A DNA stretch of 64,000 nt from Exiguobacterium sp. s122 (GTDB taxonomy: Bacteria > Bacillota > Bacilli > Exiguobacteriales > Exiguobacteriaceae), in the NCBI RefSeq assembly GCF_018618475.1, contig NZ_JACSMD010000001.1:806001-870000 (forward strand), given 5' to 3'. The notes under the pieces were generated by a model that was not told the origin of the DNA, ran no database searches, and worked only from the letters and a program-made list of their open reading frames with translations. Below, piece by piece: positions 53,415-62,804 of this stretch. Positions within the stretch are counted from its first letter, which is position 1, and each line of letters begins with the position of its first letter. A program made the translations under genes and the position numbers.

Positions 53415-54302
53415 ATGGAACGATTCGAACAGTTGTACCGAGATTGGAAACAAGATGTGAAAAAAGTAGTGGCGGACCTCGATCTCCTGCCGCTTGAAGC
53501 GTTGATTGAAGTGTTAGAGCGAGTAAACATCGAAGGGGAACAGAAAGATGACGTAAGGAAAGCGGTCAGTCTGCTCGTACTCGAAGAGACGACAACCCTT
53601 CCCCCGAACCATCAGCCGACACCGGACGCGGTTAGCTTGTTTATCGGGTATTTAGCGACGAAGCTCGTCAAAGAGGACGCGACGATACTCGAACTAGGCA
53701 GCGGGACGGGTACGCTCGTTCATGCCGTCTTGTCCCAATTAAAAGAAGCGACGGCGCAAGCGGTCGAAGTGGATGAGACGATGCTTCGGCTATCGTATGC
53801 CATCAGCAACTTGCTCGAGAAGCCGGTCTCTTATTTCCATCAAGACGCGCTCGAACCGCTATTCGTCGAACCGGCTAACTTGGCGCTCGTCGACTTGCCG
53901 ATTGGCTATTACCCGAATGACGAAGTCGCGAAGACATACGACCTGCATCGGACCGACGGCCATTCGTACGCTCATTTCCTCATGATCGAACAGGCGATGC
54001 GGCACACGTCGCCGGGCGGTCATGGCCTCTTCGTCATCCCGAACAATTTGTTTGAACAAGATGATGAAGGGAAATTAAAACAATGGATGGACCGCGAGGC
54101 GATTGTCAAAGGCGTTTTACAATTGCCGACGACGATGTTCAAAGACGAGCGCTACGCCAAGAGTTTACTCCTGCTTCAAAAGCTAGGGGAAGGCGTCAAA
54201 CGACCGAAACAAGCGCTCCTCGTAGAGTTGCCTTCCTTCACGGACGTCCGCGCTGTTGCCAATATTGTGAAACAGATTGACGATTGGTTTAAAACAACAT
54301 AA
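53415..54302 (+). CDS. ytxK: Class I SAM-dependent methyltransferase YtxK
   Basis: A 295-residue protein of the adenine-specific methyltransferase-like family placed, as in Bacillus, directly upstream of ackA. The SAM loop is ILELGSGTGTLVHAV (about residues 91-105), and the catalytic-position motif reads VDLPIGYYPND in place of the NPPY/DPPY of DNA N6-adenine methylases. No DNA-recognition domain is apparent, so a restriction-modification role is unlikely; target unknown. ATG 53415 has AAAGGATG upstream. Confidence 0.87.
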   Translation: MERFEQLYRDWKQDVKKVVADLDLLPLEALIEVLERVNIEGEQKDDVRKAVSLLVLEETTTLPPNHQPTPDAVSLFIGYLATKLVKEDATILELGSGTGTLVHAVLSQLKEATAQAVEVDETMLRLSYAISNLLEKPVSYFHQDALEPLFVEPANLALVDLPIGYYPNDEVAKTYDLHRTDGHSYAHFLMIEQAMRHTSPGGHGLFVIPNNLFEQDDEGKLKQWMDREAIVKGVLQLPTTMFKDERYAKSLLLLQKLGEGVKRPKQALLVELPSFTDVRAVANIVKQIDDWFKTT

Positions 54303-54427
54303 TTTTATTAGGCAAAAGACTTGAAAAACATATGTCATATCAAGTATCTTCATTATGATACAGTTATCGGTTTTCTAAAGAACAGATAAAGATACCCGTT
54401 TAAATCGAAAGGTAAGAGGTGTATGAC

Positions 54428-55639
54428 ATGACAAAAATTATGGCAGTCAACGCAGGGAGCTCGTCGCTCAAATTCCAACTTCTCGAGATGCCGTCTGAAC
54501 ACATGCTCGCGGTTGGTCTCGTCGAGCGCGTCGGAAAAGACGATGCAATCTTCACAATCAAGTACGGCGAAGGACAAAAGTTCAACGTCGTGACACCGCT
54601 CCATACGCATAAAGAAGCGGTCGAGCTCGCGCTTGAAAAATTGATTGACCTCGGAATCATCGCATCGTTCGATGAGATTTCAGGTGTCGGTCACCGTGTC
54701 CTTCACGGAAAAGAGTTGTACGCAGACTCGGTCGTCATCGACGAAGAAGTCATGAAGAACATCGAATCGTTCGTCGAACTCGGACCACTTCACATCCCAC
54801 CGAACTTGACGGGGATTCGTGCGTTCCAAGCAATCTTGCCGAACGTCCCGCAAGTCGCGGTGTTCGATACGGCGTTCCACCAATCGATGCCGGAAGAGAA
54901 CTTCTTGTATAGCCTCCCGTATGAGTATTACACAGAGCATGGCGTGCGGAAGTACGGTTTCCATGGAACGAGCCACAAGTACGTTACACAACGTGCTGCT
55001 GAGCTGCTCGGTCGTCCCCTTGAAGACCTTCGTTTGATCTCGTGCCACCTCGGTAGCGGAGCGTCAATCGCAGCGGTCGCCGGCGGCCGTTCAATCGACA
55101 CGACGATGGGCTTCACGCCACTTGAAGGAATCACAATGGGAACGCGTTCGGGCTCACTTGACCCCGCCCTCATCCCGTTCCTCATGCAAAAGACAGGTAA
55201 GTCGGCTGAAGACGTCTTGAACGTCATGAACAAAGAGTCGGGTGTCTACGGGCTCTCGGGTATCTCGAGTGACTTGCGTGACATCGAGCAGGCGGCGGCA
55301 GAAGGCAACCACCGTGCCGAAGTATCACTTAAAATCTTCTCGAACCGCATCCATGGCTATATCGGCCAATACGCGGCAGAGATGAACGGGGTCGATGCGA
55401 TCATCTTCACAGCGGGTGTCGGCGAGAACTCGGATGTCATCCGTGAGCGTATCCTTCGTGGACTCGAGTTCATGGGCGTCTACTGGGATCCTTCACTCAA
55501 CAACGGAGCGCGCGGCAAAGAGTTGTTCATCAACTACCCGCACTCACCGGTTAAAGTCATCATCATCCCAACGAACGAAGAGTTGGTCATCGCTCGCGAC
55601 ACGGTCCGCATCGCGAACCTCGTCGAAACACACGCATAA
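54428..55639 (+). CDS. ackA: Acetate kinase
   Basis: A 403-residue ASKHA-fold kinase interconverting acetyl phosphate and acetate with ATP. Family motifs are [14 protein letters not shown] at the N-terminus, FHGTSHKYV and GVGENS (near residue 325). It supplies overflow acetate or acetyl phosphate, complementing acsA at 40282. The ATG at 54428 is eight bases from AAGAGGTG; the frame from GTG 54419 is less likely. No clear cre was found in the 125 bases upstream. Confidence 0.97.
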   Translation: MTKIMAVNAGSSSLKFQLLEMPSEHMLAVGLVERVGKDDAIFTIKYGEGQKFNVVTPLHTHKEAVELALEKLIDLGIIASFDEISGVGHRVLHGKELYADSVVIDEEVMKNIESFVELGPLHIPPNLTGIRAFQAILPNVPQVAVFDTAFHQSMPEENFLYSLPYEYYTEHGVRKYGFHGTSHKYVTQRAAELLGRPLEDLRLISCHLGSGASIAAVAGGRSIDTTMGFTPLEGITMGTRSGSLDPALIPFLMQKTGKSAEDVLNVMNKESGVYGLSGISSDLRDIEQAAAEGNHRAEVSLKIFSNRIHGYIGQYAAEMNGVDAIIFTAGVGENSDVIRERILRGLEFMGVYWDPSLNNGARGKELFINYPHSPVKVIIIPTNEELVIARDTVRIANLVETHA

Positions 55640-55644
55640 TTTGG

Positions 55645-55686
55645 TTAAAACCCTCTTGTTCCACGAGAACAAGAGGGTTTTTTTAG
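55645..55686 (+). terminator. ackA terminator
   Basis: AAACCCTCTTGTTC / GAACAAGAGGGTTT with T7. Confidence 0.95.
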
Positions 55687-56073
55687 TGCCAACAGACTAT
55701 TTGGCATGCAATTCGTATAGGACAATCGATTCAACAATCGAAGCGTCTTGTAACATTCGAGACGAAAAAGCGAAACTTTGTAACACCCAAGTCATAATAA
55801 ACCCATTAAATGGAAGATTATATTACGAAAGACAACCCTCTTCTGTAAAATCGTCATCATTCTTTAAAATCAACCTATTTTGTAACAGAACCGTAACTTT
55901 CGTGTCACTCAAATGAAGTTTAGTTGTAAACGCACGTTGGCATGATTCGTCATATAGTTATCTGGACGAAACATACTCGTCTGGACTCATCGGATTCATG
56001 AATATGATCGAACACCTTAGAAACTGACAACATGAAACACGACAAACAAACCGACTAGGAAAGGACGAACCAC
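55687..56073 (+). promoter_or_regulatory. Long gene-free upstream region with WalR-like box
   Basis: Nearly 390 bases without a supported gene precede the SH3-3D protein. TGTAAC-N5-CGTAAC at 55881-55897 matches the WalR consensus TGTWAH-N5-TGTWAH at 11 of 12 bases; single TGTAAC half-sites lie at 55749 and 55779 and TGTAAA at 55925. TGCCAA (55687) and TTGGCA (55701) form a small inverted repeat. The start of transcription could not be fixed. Confidence 0.5.
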
Positions 56074-56664
56074 ATGCTAAAGAAAATTGGAACGGTCTTC
56101 TTATTAACGGTCATGACATTCGCCATGCTATTACCACAACAACAAGTCGAGGCAGCGTCTAAAACGTACGTTCAAAGCCAAGTGAACGGATTGAACGTTC
56201 GGACGGCGGCACACGTCGACGGGAAAGTACTCGGGAAAATTAATAAAGGACACCAGCTCGAGCGCACCGGTTCAAAGGGCGCTTGGATTCGGGTCAATTA
56301 TAAAGGGAAGACAGGCTGGGTCGCTACGAAATACTTACGGACGGTCAAACCAGTCGCTAAGGCAAACGTGAAGTCGTATACGATGAACGCATCCGCTTAC
56401 ACACCGTATTGCAAAGGCTGCTCAGGCAAGACCGCACTCGGATGGAACGTTCGCACACAAAAACATAACGTCGTCGCGGTCGACCCGCGCGTCATCCCGC
56501 TCGGTTCGAAAGTACAAGTGTACGTCGGCTCGAAGTTAATGGGGACGTACACGGCGGCAGACACAGGTGGCGCAATCAAAGGACACAAAATTGATATTTT
56601 GATGTACTCACAAAGCGCAGCGCTCAAGTTTGGACGCAAAACGGTCACCGTGAAAGTATTATAA
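56074..56664 (+). CDS. Secreted cell-wall protein with SH3 and 3D domains
   Basis: A 196-residue exported protein. Residues 1-28 are a signal peptide ending near VEAASK. Residues about 31-90 form a bacterial SH3 wall-binding domain (GLNVRTAAHVDGKVLGKI, GKTGWVATKYL). The C-terminal half is a 3D domain, related to MltA-type lytic transglycosylases, with its acids in VAVDPRVIPLG, AADTGGAIKG and HKIDIL. YocH and other 3D proteins in Bacillus remodel the wall under WalRK control, which fits the WalR-like box upstream. ATG 56074 has AGGAAAGGA upstream. Confidence 0.9.
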   Translation: MLKKIGTVFLLTVMTFAMLLPQQQVEAASKTYVQSQVNGLNVRTAAHVDGKVLGKINKGHQLERTGSKGAWIRVNYKGKTGWVATKYLRTVKPVAKANVKSYTMNASAYTPYCKGCSGKTALGWNVRTQKHNVVAVDPRVIPLGSKVQVYVGSKLMGTYTAADTGGAIKGHKIDILMYSQSAALKFGRKTVTVKVL

Positions 56665-56702
56665 GAAAAAGACGATCGCCGAGGCGACCGTCTTTTTCTT
56701 AT
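56662..56702. terminator. Bidirectional terminator
   Basis: AAAAAGACGATCGC / GGCGACCGTCTTTTT between convergent genes. Confidence 0.9.
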
Positions 56703-57136
56703 TGACGGACGATGAGGACGTCGCATTTCGCATAGCGAACGATGCTTTCCGAGACGCTACCGATAAAGAAGCGTTCAACGGCGTTCAAGCCGGTCGCGCC
56801 ACAGATGATAAGGTCAATATCGTTATTCGGTGCAATCTTCTTGGCGATCGTCACTTTCGGTGAGCCGTACTCGATGACCGTCTCGACTTCTTTGACGCCG
56901 CGTTCGCGGGCGCGATTGACATAGTCGTCGAGCAACTCTTTCGCATACGTTTCGGCGCGCTCGGTAATCGTCCGGTCATACGCCTCAACCGTGGCAAACG
57001 TCCGCGTATCGATCACGTGGCCGATGAACAGCTTTCCTTCGTTACGAAGTGCGACATCGATGGCGGTTTCGAAGGCGCGTTCCGCCTCCTTCGAGCCGTC
57101 GACAGCAGAGAGGATATGTTTGTAGACAATTGCCAT
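56699..57136 (-). CDS. Universal stress protein A family
   Basis: A 145-residue UspA-fold protein. The ATP-binding signature G-2x-G-9x-G(S) is visible as GATGLNAVERFFIGSV near the C-terminus, so it belongs to the ATP-binding class. The N-terminus KHILSAVDGSKEAERAF is typical. ATG 57136 has AAAGGTTGGG upstream; the 19-codon extension is unsupported. Function is generally stress-related, with no specific target. Confidence 0.9.
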   Translation of the reverse strand: MAIVYKHILSAVDGSKEAERAFETAIDVALRNEGKLFIGHVIDTRTFATVEAYDRTITERAETYAKELLDDYVNRARERGVKEVETVIEYGSPKVTIAKKIAPNNDIDLIICGATGLNAVERFFIGSVSESIVRYAKCDVLIVRQ

Positions 57137-57319
57137 GTAAATCCCAACCTTTCGCTTGAAATGTACGTGCGGCTTACATGTATAGTATACCACTTCTATC
57201 TAAATTCACGCCCGCTTCTCATGAGAATGTGTGAAATTTTCACAACTTTCTGTTTGAACAGGTTGAAGTTTGGAAATGAAGATCGGGAACGGGTAAGATG
57301 ATACAGAGGAGGGATGTTG

Positions 57320-58045
57320 ATGAAACACGTAGTCATTACAGCCGGGGCGAAAGGAATCGGCCGGGTCGTGACAGAACGGTTGTTAGAGGAAGGGTGGCAC
57401 GTCAGCGTGTTGCAACGAAGTCCGATTGAGTGGACCCATGAACGACTACATATGATTGAGGCGCCGCTGACGGACCGGGAGGCGGTACTTGACGGGTACG
57501 AACAAGCGGTCGCGAAGTTTGGTGAGCCGGATGCGCTCATCTTGAACGCAGGTCCATATATTTTCGATCGCAAATGTCTCGTCGACTTGTCCGATGAAGA
57601 ATGGGACGAAGTCATCACCGGGAACTTGTCCGCGTCGTTTTGGCTCATGCGTCGGGCCATCCCTTCGATGCGGGCCAATCAGTTCGGGCGGATCGTCACG
57701 TACGGCTTCCCGGAGAGCGCGACGGCTCCGGGCTGGGTCCATCGCTCGGCTTTCGCCGCCGCGAAGAGCGGGCTCGTCAGCTTGACGAAGACGGTGGCAC
57801 TCGAAGAAGCGGCCCACGGGATTACGGTGAATATGATCAACCCGGGGAATATCATTGGTGCGCAAAAAGAGATGCGCATAGACGACGCCGAGGCCGATGA
57901 CCAGACGCCAGTCGGTCGACACGGGACAGGTGAAGATATCGCCCGGACGATCTTATTCCTACTCGCCAAGGAGTCGGATTTAATCACCGGCGCGGTCATC
58001 GATGTGACCGGTGGCGTGAACGTCGTCCATCAATATCGGAAGTGA
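57320..58045 (+). CDS. SDR-family protein with Phe in place of the catalytic Tyr
   Basis: A 241-residue Rossmann-fold protein of the short-chain dehydrogenase family. The cofactor loop is TAGAKGIG (7-14), NAGPYIF is the NAG motif, and the catalytic lysine is Lys149; but the YxxxK motif reads FAAAK, with Phe145 where Tyr normally donates the proton. I recall similar SAFAAAK proteins in Bacillus, so this may be a subfamily trait rather than a mutation. Oxidoreductase activity is therefore doubtful. ATG 57320 is six bases from GAGGAGGG. Confidence 0.87.
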   Translation: MKHVVITAGAKGIGRVVTERLLEEGWHVSVLQRSPIEWTHERLHMIEAPLTDREAVLDGYEQAVAKFGEPDALILNAGPYIFDRKCLVDLSDEEWDEVITGNLSASFWLMRRAIPSMRANQFGRIVTYGFPESATAPGWVHRSAFAAAKSGLVSLTKTVALEEAAHGITVNMINPGNIIGAQKEMRIDDAEADDQTPVGRHGTGEDIARTILFLLAKESDLITGAVIDVTGGVNVVHQYRK

Positions 58046-58055
58046 GGGGATTCGG

Positions 58056-58778
58056 ATGAAATTGGCCATCTTAACGGATATCCATGGGAACGCTCAGGCG
58101 CTCGATGCCGTCTTCAAGCAGTTGGACGTGGAACGCGTCACAGACGTGTGGAGCCTCGGCGACATGATCGCGATGGGCCCAGACTCGAACGAGGTGATGG
58201 CCCGACTGCTTGACCGTGGCGTCCGAATGATCACTGGGAATCACGATGAAGCTGTATTATCCCTTCTAGAAGGGAAGGGGCATCCGGCGAGTTATGCGCA
58301 TACGCGACCCCACCATGAGTGGGTGGCCCGCACGTTACGGCCGGAATACGCGGACGTCTTATTTCAGTTACCACGTACGATGCATCAAAAGTTAGGAAAA
58401 GAGCGCGTCTATGGCATCCACTATCATATTCCCGTAACGAAGCGAGAGGCATCGATCGTCGAAGACCCGTTCCATGAGATTGTCGAGGCGACGCTTCCGA
58501 ATATGCAACACCTATATGGCGACTATGAGGCGGACATCATTTGTTTCGGTCACCATCACCCTGTCCATTCGTTTGAGGACGAGACGAAGCGTTACCTCAA
58601 TCCGGGTGCGCTCGGCGTCGCCAAGGATGACCTAGCCCGATACGGTATCCTTTCACTCGATGAGAGCGGGTTATCTATTGCGCTCAAAGCCGTTCCGTAC
58701 GACAAACGTGCGTTTCTCGAACGGATGGAGCGGTATGATGTGCCGCAACGGGACGTTATGTATCGCCTGTTTTATTAA
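58056..58778 (+). CDS. Metallophosphoesterase
   Basis: A 240-residue calcineurin-like phosphoesterase. Metal ligands are Asp8 and His10 (DIHGN), Asp36 (GDMIAMGP), Asn62-His63 (GNHDE) and later His residues in GHHHPVHSF. It fits the YfcE/DUF2437-like small phosphodiesterases that act on phosphodiesters or nucleotides; substrate unknown. It starts 10 bases after the SDR gene with GTGAGGGG as ribosome site, so the two are likely co-expressed. Confidence 0.87.
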   Translation: MKLAILTDIHGNAQALDAVFKQLDVERVTDVWSLGDMIAMGPDSNEVMARLLDRGVRMITGNHDEAVLSLLEGKGHPASYAHTRPHHEWVARTLRPEYADVLFQLPRTMHQKLGKERVYGIHYHIPVTKREASIVEDPFHEIVEATLPNMQHLYGDYEADIICFGHHHPVHSFEDETKRYLNPGALGVAKDDLARYGILSLDESGLSIALKAVPYDKRAFLERMERYDVPQRDVMYRLFY

Positions 58779-58783
58779 GTCCA

Positions 58784-58819
58784 TAAGAAAAACCAGCCCG
58801 CGCGGGCTGGTTTTTTATT
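58784..58819. terminator. Bidirectional terminator
   Basis: Loopless palindrome AAAACCAGCCCGC / GCGGGCTGGTTTT between convergent genes. Confidence 0.92.
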
Positions 58820-59912
58820 TGATCTCTTGAAGTGCTTTCGGGTAACTCGTCAATAAGATTGGACCACTCTCGGTCATGATGACATCGTCTTCGATTCGGA
58901 CGCCACCAACACCTGGGAGGTAGATGCCGGGTTCAACCGTGAAGGCCATACCGGCTTGGGCGGTCATGTCATTGTTTGCTGCCATCGATGGGAACTCGTG
59001 GACTTCGATGCCAATCCCATGCCCGACTCGATGTGTGAAGTACTCGCCGTATCCGGCCGTTGTGATCACTTGGCGTGCCGCGATGTCGATCGAGCCGAGC
59101 GTCGCGCCGAGGTTCGCCGCGTCGATGGCAGCGAGTTCTGCCTGCAAGACCGTCTCGTAGATTTCCCGTTGCTTCGTGCTCGCTTCGCCGTATACGACCG
59201 TTCGCGTGATGTCCGAACAATAGCCTTGCCAGACGACGCCGAGGTCAAACAACGCGAAGTCGCCTTGTTTTAATCGGTTTTTACCCGGTACGCCGTGTGG
59301 GTCGGCACTATTCTCGCCGAACAGGACGAGCGTATCGAAGGACATCTCACGGACGCCTTGTTTCTTCATCGCGTATTCGATTTCAGCGATGACCTCGAGC
59401 TCGGTCACACCTTCGCGTAGCGCGCGAATTCCTGCCTCGACGGCCATGTCCGCAAGTTCGGCGGCACGTTTCATGACGCGAATCTCGTCTTGCGACTTAA
59501 TCATGCGCAGCGCTTGCAACTCTTCAGTCAAGTCGATGATGGAAAGTCCGGCAAAACCGGCCCGGAGTTGTTCGACGCGGTTATACGTCAAATGCTCGCC
59601 TTCAATCCCGATGCGTTCCGGGATGATTTGTTGGTCGAGGAACAGTTTGACAACTTTATCCCATGGATTTTCGTGGTCCATATATGTGACGATATCGCCG
59701 TTCCATTCACTCGCCTCGACAATGCCTTTCTCGAGCGCCGGACAGACGATGGCCGTCGTCCCGTTCTTTAAGACGAGGATGGCGATGAGGCGTTCGTGAG
59801 CCTCCGCGTAGACGCCAGAGAAATAAAAGACAGACGCTTTCGATGTGATGAACGCGGCGTCTAACCCTTTAGTCGCCAGCGTTTGTGCGATTTGATTCGT
59901 TCGTTGATTCAA
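58815..59912 (-). CDS. M24 family Xaa-Pro dipeptidase/aminopeptidase
   Basis: A 365-residue pita-bread metallopeptidase. The dinuclear metal ligands are the two Asp in FDLGVVWQGYCSDITR, His in HRVGHGIGIEVHE, Glu in FTVEPGIY and Glu in VRIEDD. The N-terminal creatinase-like domain spans about 130 residues. It would remove residues N-terminal to proline. Translation starts at TTG 59912 with GGAAGGGA upstream; no in-frame ATG or GTG is nearby. Confidence 0.93.
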   Translation of the reverse strand: MNQRTNQIAQTLATKGLDAAFITSKASVFYFSGVYAEAHERLIAILVLKNGTTAIVCPALEKGIVEASEWNGDIVTYMDHENPWDKVVKLFLDQQIIPERIGIEGEHLTYNRVEQLRAGFAGLSIIDLTEELQALRMIKSQDEIRVMKRAAELADMAVEAGIRALREGVTELEVIAEIEYAMKKQGVREMSFDTLVLFGENSADPHGVPGKNRLKQGDFALFDLGVVWQGYCSDITRTVVYGEASTKQREIYETVLQAELAAIDAANLGATLGSIDIAARQVITTAGYGEYFTHRVGHGIGIEVHEFPSMAANNDMTAQAGMAFTVEPGIYLPGVGGVRIEDDVIMTESGPILLTSYPKALQEIK

Positions 59913-60004
59913 GTCGATTCCCTTCCTTCTCGTTCGATAATCTTCGACCTCATTATATCGTTTTCGAAATTAGAAAGGAAATGTAACCATTTCATTAGTA
60001 CAGT

Positions 60005-60033
60005 TTGAACAAGTTTGACTGATACAGTATACT
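60005..60033 (+). promoter_or_regulatory. ytoI promoter
   Basis: TTGAAC (60005-60010), 17 bases, TATACT (60028-60033). Confidence 0.7.
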
Positions 60034-60073
60034 GAAAGTGACAGAAAATGTATTAAGGAAAGGGACTCGTGAC

Positions 60074-61384
60074 ATGACAACAAAACATGAACAGATCATT
60101 GCACATATCGAGTCGCTCGATGTGGGAGCCAAAATTTCTGTTCGCCAAATCGCGAAAGAGTTGGCGGTCTCAGAAGGAACGGCTTACCGGGCCATCAAAG
60201 AAGCCGAGAACTTAGGGTTCGTTTCGACAATTGAACGGGTCGGCACGATTCGCATCAAGCGAAAGCATAAAGAGAATATTGAAAAGCTGACGTTCGCCGA
60301 AGTCGTCAATATCGTCGACGGGCAAGTGCTCGGCGGGCGGGACGGTCTTCATAAGACCCTCTCGAAATTCGTCATCGGTGCGATGAAGCTCGAGGCGATG
60401 ATGCGTTATATCGACGTCGATTCGCTCGTCATCATCGGGAACCGCGAGAAAGCGCACGAGCTCGTCTTACAGTCCGGCGGTGCCGTCCTCATCACAGGGG
60501 GATTCGATACGACCGATGAGGTGAAACGGATGGCTGATAAATACAGCATGCCGGTTATCTCGACGTCATATGACAGTTTCACCGTGGCGACGATGATCAA
60601 CCGGGCCATCTATGACCGCTTGATCAAAAAGGAAATTTTACTCGTCTCTGACATTGTCATCCCGTTACACGACACGTTTTATTTGAAGGCCGATGACACG
60701 GTGAAACGTTGGCATGAGTTGAACGAGCGGACAAAACATAACCGTTATCCTGTCATCGACGATCAAATGAAAGTCGTCGGCGTCATTACGGCCAAGGACA
60801 TCATCGACCGGTCACATGACACCGAAATCGAGAAAGTGATGACAAGAAGCCCGATCACGGTCGGCGTCCAGACGAGCGTGACGAACGCGGCCCACCAAAT
60901 GGTGTGGGAAGGCATCGAGATGTTGCCGGTCGTCGATAACTATGGACGACTGCTCGGTATCATCAGCCGCCAAGACGTGTTAAAAGCGCTTCAACTCGCC
61001 AATCGACAGCCACAAGTCGGCGAGACGTTCGACAATATGATCACGAACCAACTGAAAGAAGACCCGACCTCGAACGGAACGGCGTTCACGGTCGAAGTCG
61101 CGCCACAGATGACGAGCCATATGGGGACGGCGTCGTCAGGCGTATTGACGACACTGCTCGTTGAAGGGGCGACGCGTAGCTTGCGTCACATGAAAAAAGG
61201 TGACCTCGTTGTCGAGAACATCACCGTCTATTTCATGAAGCCGATTCAAATCGAAAGTCAAATTCGCGTCTCGGCCAACGTCTTCGACCTCGGACGAAAG
61301 TTCGGAAAAGTCGACGTCGAGATGACGCAAGGGACACAACTCGTCGCCAAAGCACTCGTCACGGCACAATTGATTGACCGCTAA
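60074..61384 (+). CDS. ytoI: YtoI-like HTH-DRTGG-CBS-hotdog protein
   Basis: A 436-residue modular protein. Order: winged-HTH-like domain (about 1-65, QIAKELAVSEGTAYRAIKE), DRTGG domain (about 75-180), two CBS motifs (about 190-310, ending GIISRQDVLKAL) and a C-terminal 4HBT hotdog domain (about 325-436). B. subtilis YtoI has the same make-up and length. CBS pairs bind adenine nucleotides; whether it binds DNA or has thioesterase activity is unknown. ATG 60074 follows AAAGGGA. Confidence 0.9.
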   Translation: MTTKHEQIIAHIESLDVGAKISVRQIAKELAVSEGTAYRAIKEAENLGFVSTIERVGTIRIKRKHKENIEKLTFAEVVNIVDGQVLGGRDGLHKTLSKFVIGAMKLEAMMRYIDVDSLVIIGNREKAHELVLQSGGAVLITGGFDTTDEVKRMADKYSMPVISTSYDSFTVATMINRAIYDRLIKKEILLVSDIVIPLHDTFYLKADDTVKRWHELNERTKHNRYPVIDDQMKVVGVITAKDIIDRSHDTEIEKVMTRSPITVGVQTSVTNAAHQMVWEGIEMLPVVDNYGRLLGIISRQDVLKALQLANRQPQVGETFDNMITNQLKEDPTSNGTAFTVEVAPQMTSHMGTASSGVLTTLLVEGATRSLRHMKKGDLVVENITVYFMKPIQIESQIRVSANVFDLGRKFGKVDVEMTQGTQLVAKALVTAQLIDR

Positions 61385-61385
61385 T

Positions 61386-61424
61386 AAAAAATGAGCTGAT
61401 GCGATTCATCAGCTCATTTTTATA
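61386..61424. terminator. Bidirectional terminator
   Basis: AAAAATGAGCTGATG / CATCAGCTCATTTTT between convergent ytoI and ytpI. Confidence 0.93.
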
Positions 61425-61427
61425 TCG

Positions 61428-61742
61428 TCATGATTGGTTGATTGGCTCTTCGGCAGCGAGCGGATAGATTTTACGGTAACGAACGAACCCGACAATCGCG
61501 TTGCCGACTCCGAGGACGAGCATGACGATACTGACAATCCAGCCGACGGTCGAATCAAGGCCGAGCCCGCCGATCATCTGGTTGATGGCGAACAAAGCAA
61601 GGAACATGCTGAGCCAAATGAGAGCCTGCGTGTTGAACAAAGCTTTCCGGTACGGCGTTTTCGTGAGGTAGGCGCGCCGCTTATAGACGAAGTAGGCGCC
61701 GAGCGCGAATAGGATGAGCCCGATAATAACGAGTTGAGCCAA
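61428..61742 (-). CDS. ytpI: YtpI-like membrane protein
   Basis: A 104-residue protein with three hydrophobic helices (about 2-18, 41-57 and 66-86), a family of unknown function located between ytoI and nrnA in Bacillus too. It starts at TTG 61742 with AAAGGGG nine bases upstream. Confidence 0.83.
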   Translation of the reverse strand: MAQLVIIGLILFALGAYFVYKRRAYLTKTPYRKALFNTQALIWLSMFLALFAINQMIGGLGLDSTVGWIVSIVMLVLGVGNAIVGFVRYRKIYPLAAEEPINQS

Positions 61743-61819
61743 GTGAAGAAACCCCTTTCAGACAAGTAATCTGTTATCATCATACCATAGAATAACGTTC
61801 AAGAAAGCGAGGAATAGCT

Positions 61820-62785
61820 ATGGCACATTGGCCAGAAGCAGCAAGCATCAAACAAGCAATCGAAGAGGCGAAGACGATCTTGATTCATCGTCACGTCCGA
61901 CCAGACCCGGATGCCCTCGGCAGTCAATTGGGCCTAAAGCGCATCATTGAACGCGCATACCCGGAGAAGAACGTGTATGTCGTCGGCGGAATCGTGCGCG
62001 ACTTAGAGTTTTTAGGAAAGATGGAACACGTCGAACCGGAGATGTATGACGAAGCGCTCGTCCTCGTGCTCGACACGGCCAATCAGGAACGAATCGACGG
62101 ACCCCATGCGTTGAAAGGGAAGACGGTCGTTAAAATCGATCATCACCCGGACGAAGACCCATACGCGATGCATCAAATCGTCGACACGTCAGTCAGTTCG
62201 ACGTCTGAGATGATTGCTGAGCTTGCTGAGGCGTGGGGCTATTCGCTCGATCAGGAATCGGCATTCCTGTTGTTCGCTGGGATTGTCGGGGACACGGGCC
62301 GTTTCCAGTTCCGAAACGCGACGTCTCGGACGTTCGAAGTGGCGGCAAACCTGCTCTCGTACGACATCGACACGAATCGACTCTATCGTCAAATGTATAA
62401 AACCGATTTGGCGACGTTACAACTTCAAGGCTACGTGCTACAAAACGTCCAAGTGACCGATGCCGGGGTCGGCTACGTGAAAATCGATGCCGACGTGCTT
62501 CGGACGTTCCATGCGACGCCTGAGGCGGCGTCTCAACTCGTCAACAGCTTTGCAGGACTCGAAGGCTTGAAGTGTTGGGTCATGTTCGTTGAGAACAAGG
62601 AAGAGATTCGCGTCCGCATCCGCTCGAAAGGACCGGTCATCAACGAGGTGGCGAAACGGTATCGGGGCGGCGGACACCAAATGGCCGCTGGTGCGACGAT
62701 TGATCGGTGGGAAGAGATGGAGGATGTCATCGCGGCGCTCGATGAAGTGGCGCGTCCCTATACGTTCGAAAATGAAGAGAGCTGA
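61820..62785 (+). CDS. nrnA: Bifunctional oligoribonuclease / pAp phosphatase NrnA
   Basis: A 321-residue DHH-DHHA1 phosphoesterase that degrades nanoRNAs of 2-5 nucleotides and dephosphorylates pAp. Motifs: HRHVRPDPDALGSQ (24-37), LDTAN, the DHHPDED segment, and GGGHQMAAGA in the DHHA1 domain. ATG 61820 has GAGGAA upstream. Downstream, dnaE follows as in Bacillus. Confidence 0.96.
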   Translation: MAHWPEAASIKQAIEEAKTILIHRHVRPDPDALGSQLGLKRIIERAYPEKNVYVVGGIVRDLEFLGKMEHVEPEMYDEALVLVLDTANQERIDGPHALKGKTVVKIDHHPDEDPYAMHQIVDTSVSSTSEMIAELAEAWGYSLDQESAFLLFAGIVGDTGRFQFRNATSRTFEVAANLLSYDIDTNRLYRQMYKTDLATLQLQGYVLQNVQVTDAGVGYVKIDADVLRTFHATPEAASQLVNSFAGLEGLKCWVMFVENKEEIRVRIRSKGPVINEVAKRYRGGGHQMAAGATIDRWEEMEDVIAALDEVARPYTFENEES

Positions 62786-62804
62786 CCGCGGTCAGCTCTC
62801 TTCA
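62774..62804. terminator. Bidirectional terminator
   Basis: Palindrome GAAGAGAGCTGACC / GGTCAGCTCTCTTC with little loop between nrnA and the convergent small gene; both stop codons lie within it. Confidence 0.85.

Noticed and set aside
53415-54302. Restriction-modification methylase
   Set aside because: The motif reads DLPIGYY, there is no target-recognition domain or nuclease gene, and the position matches the chromosomal ytxK.
55395-55916. 173-codon plus-strand frame running from ackA into the intergenic region
   Set aside because: Starts inside ackA in another frame, crosses the strong ackA terminator and has Ser/Arg-rich shadow composition.
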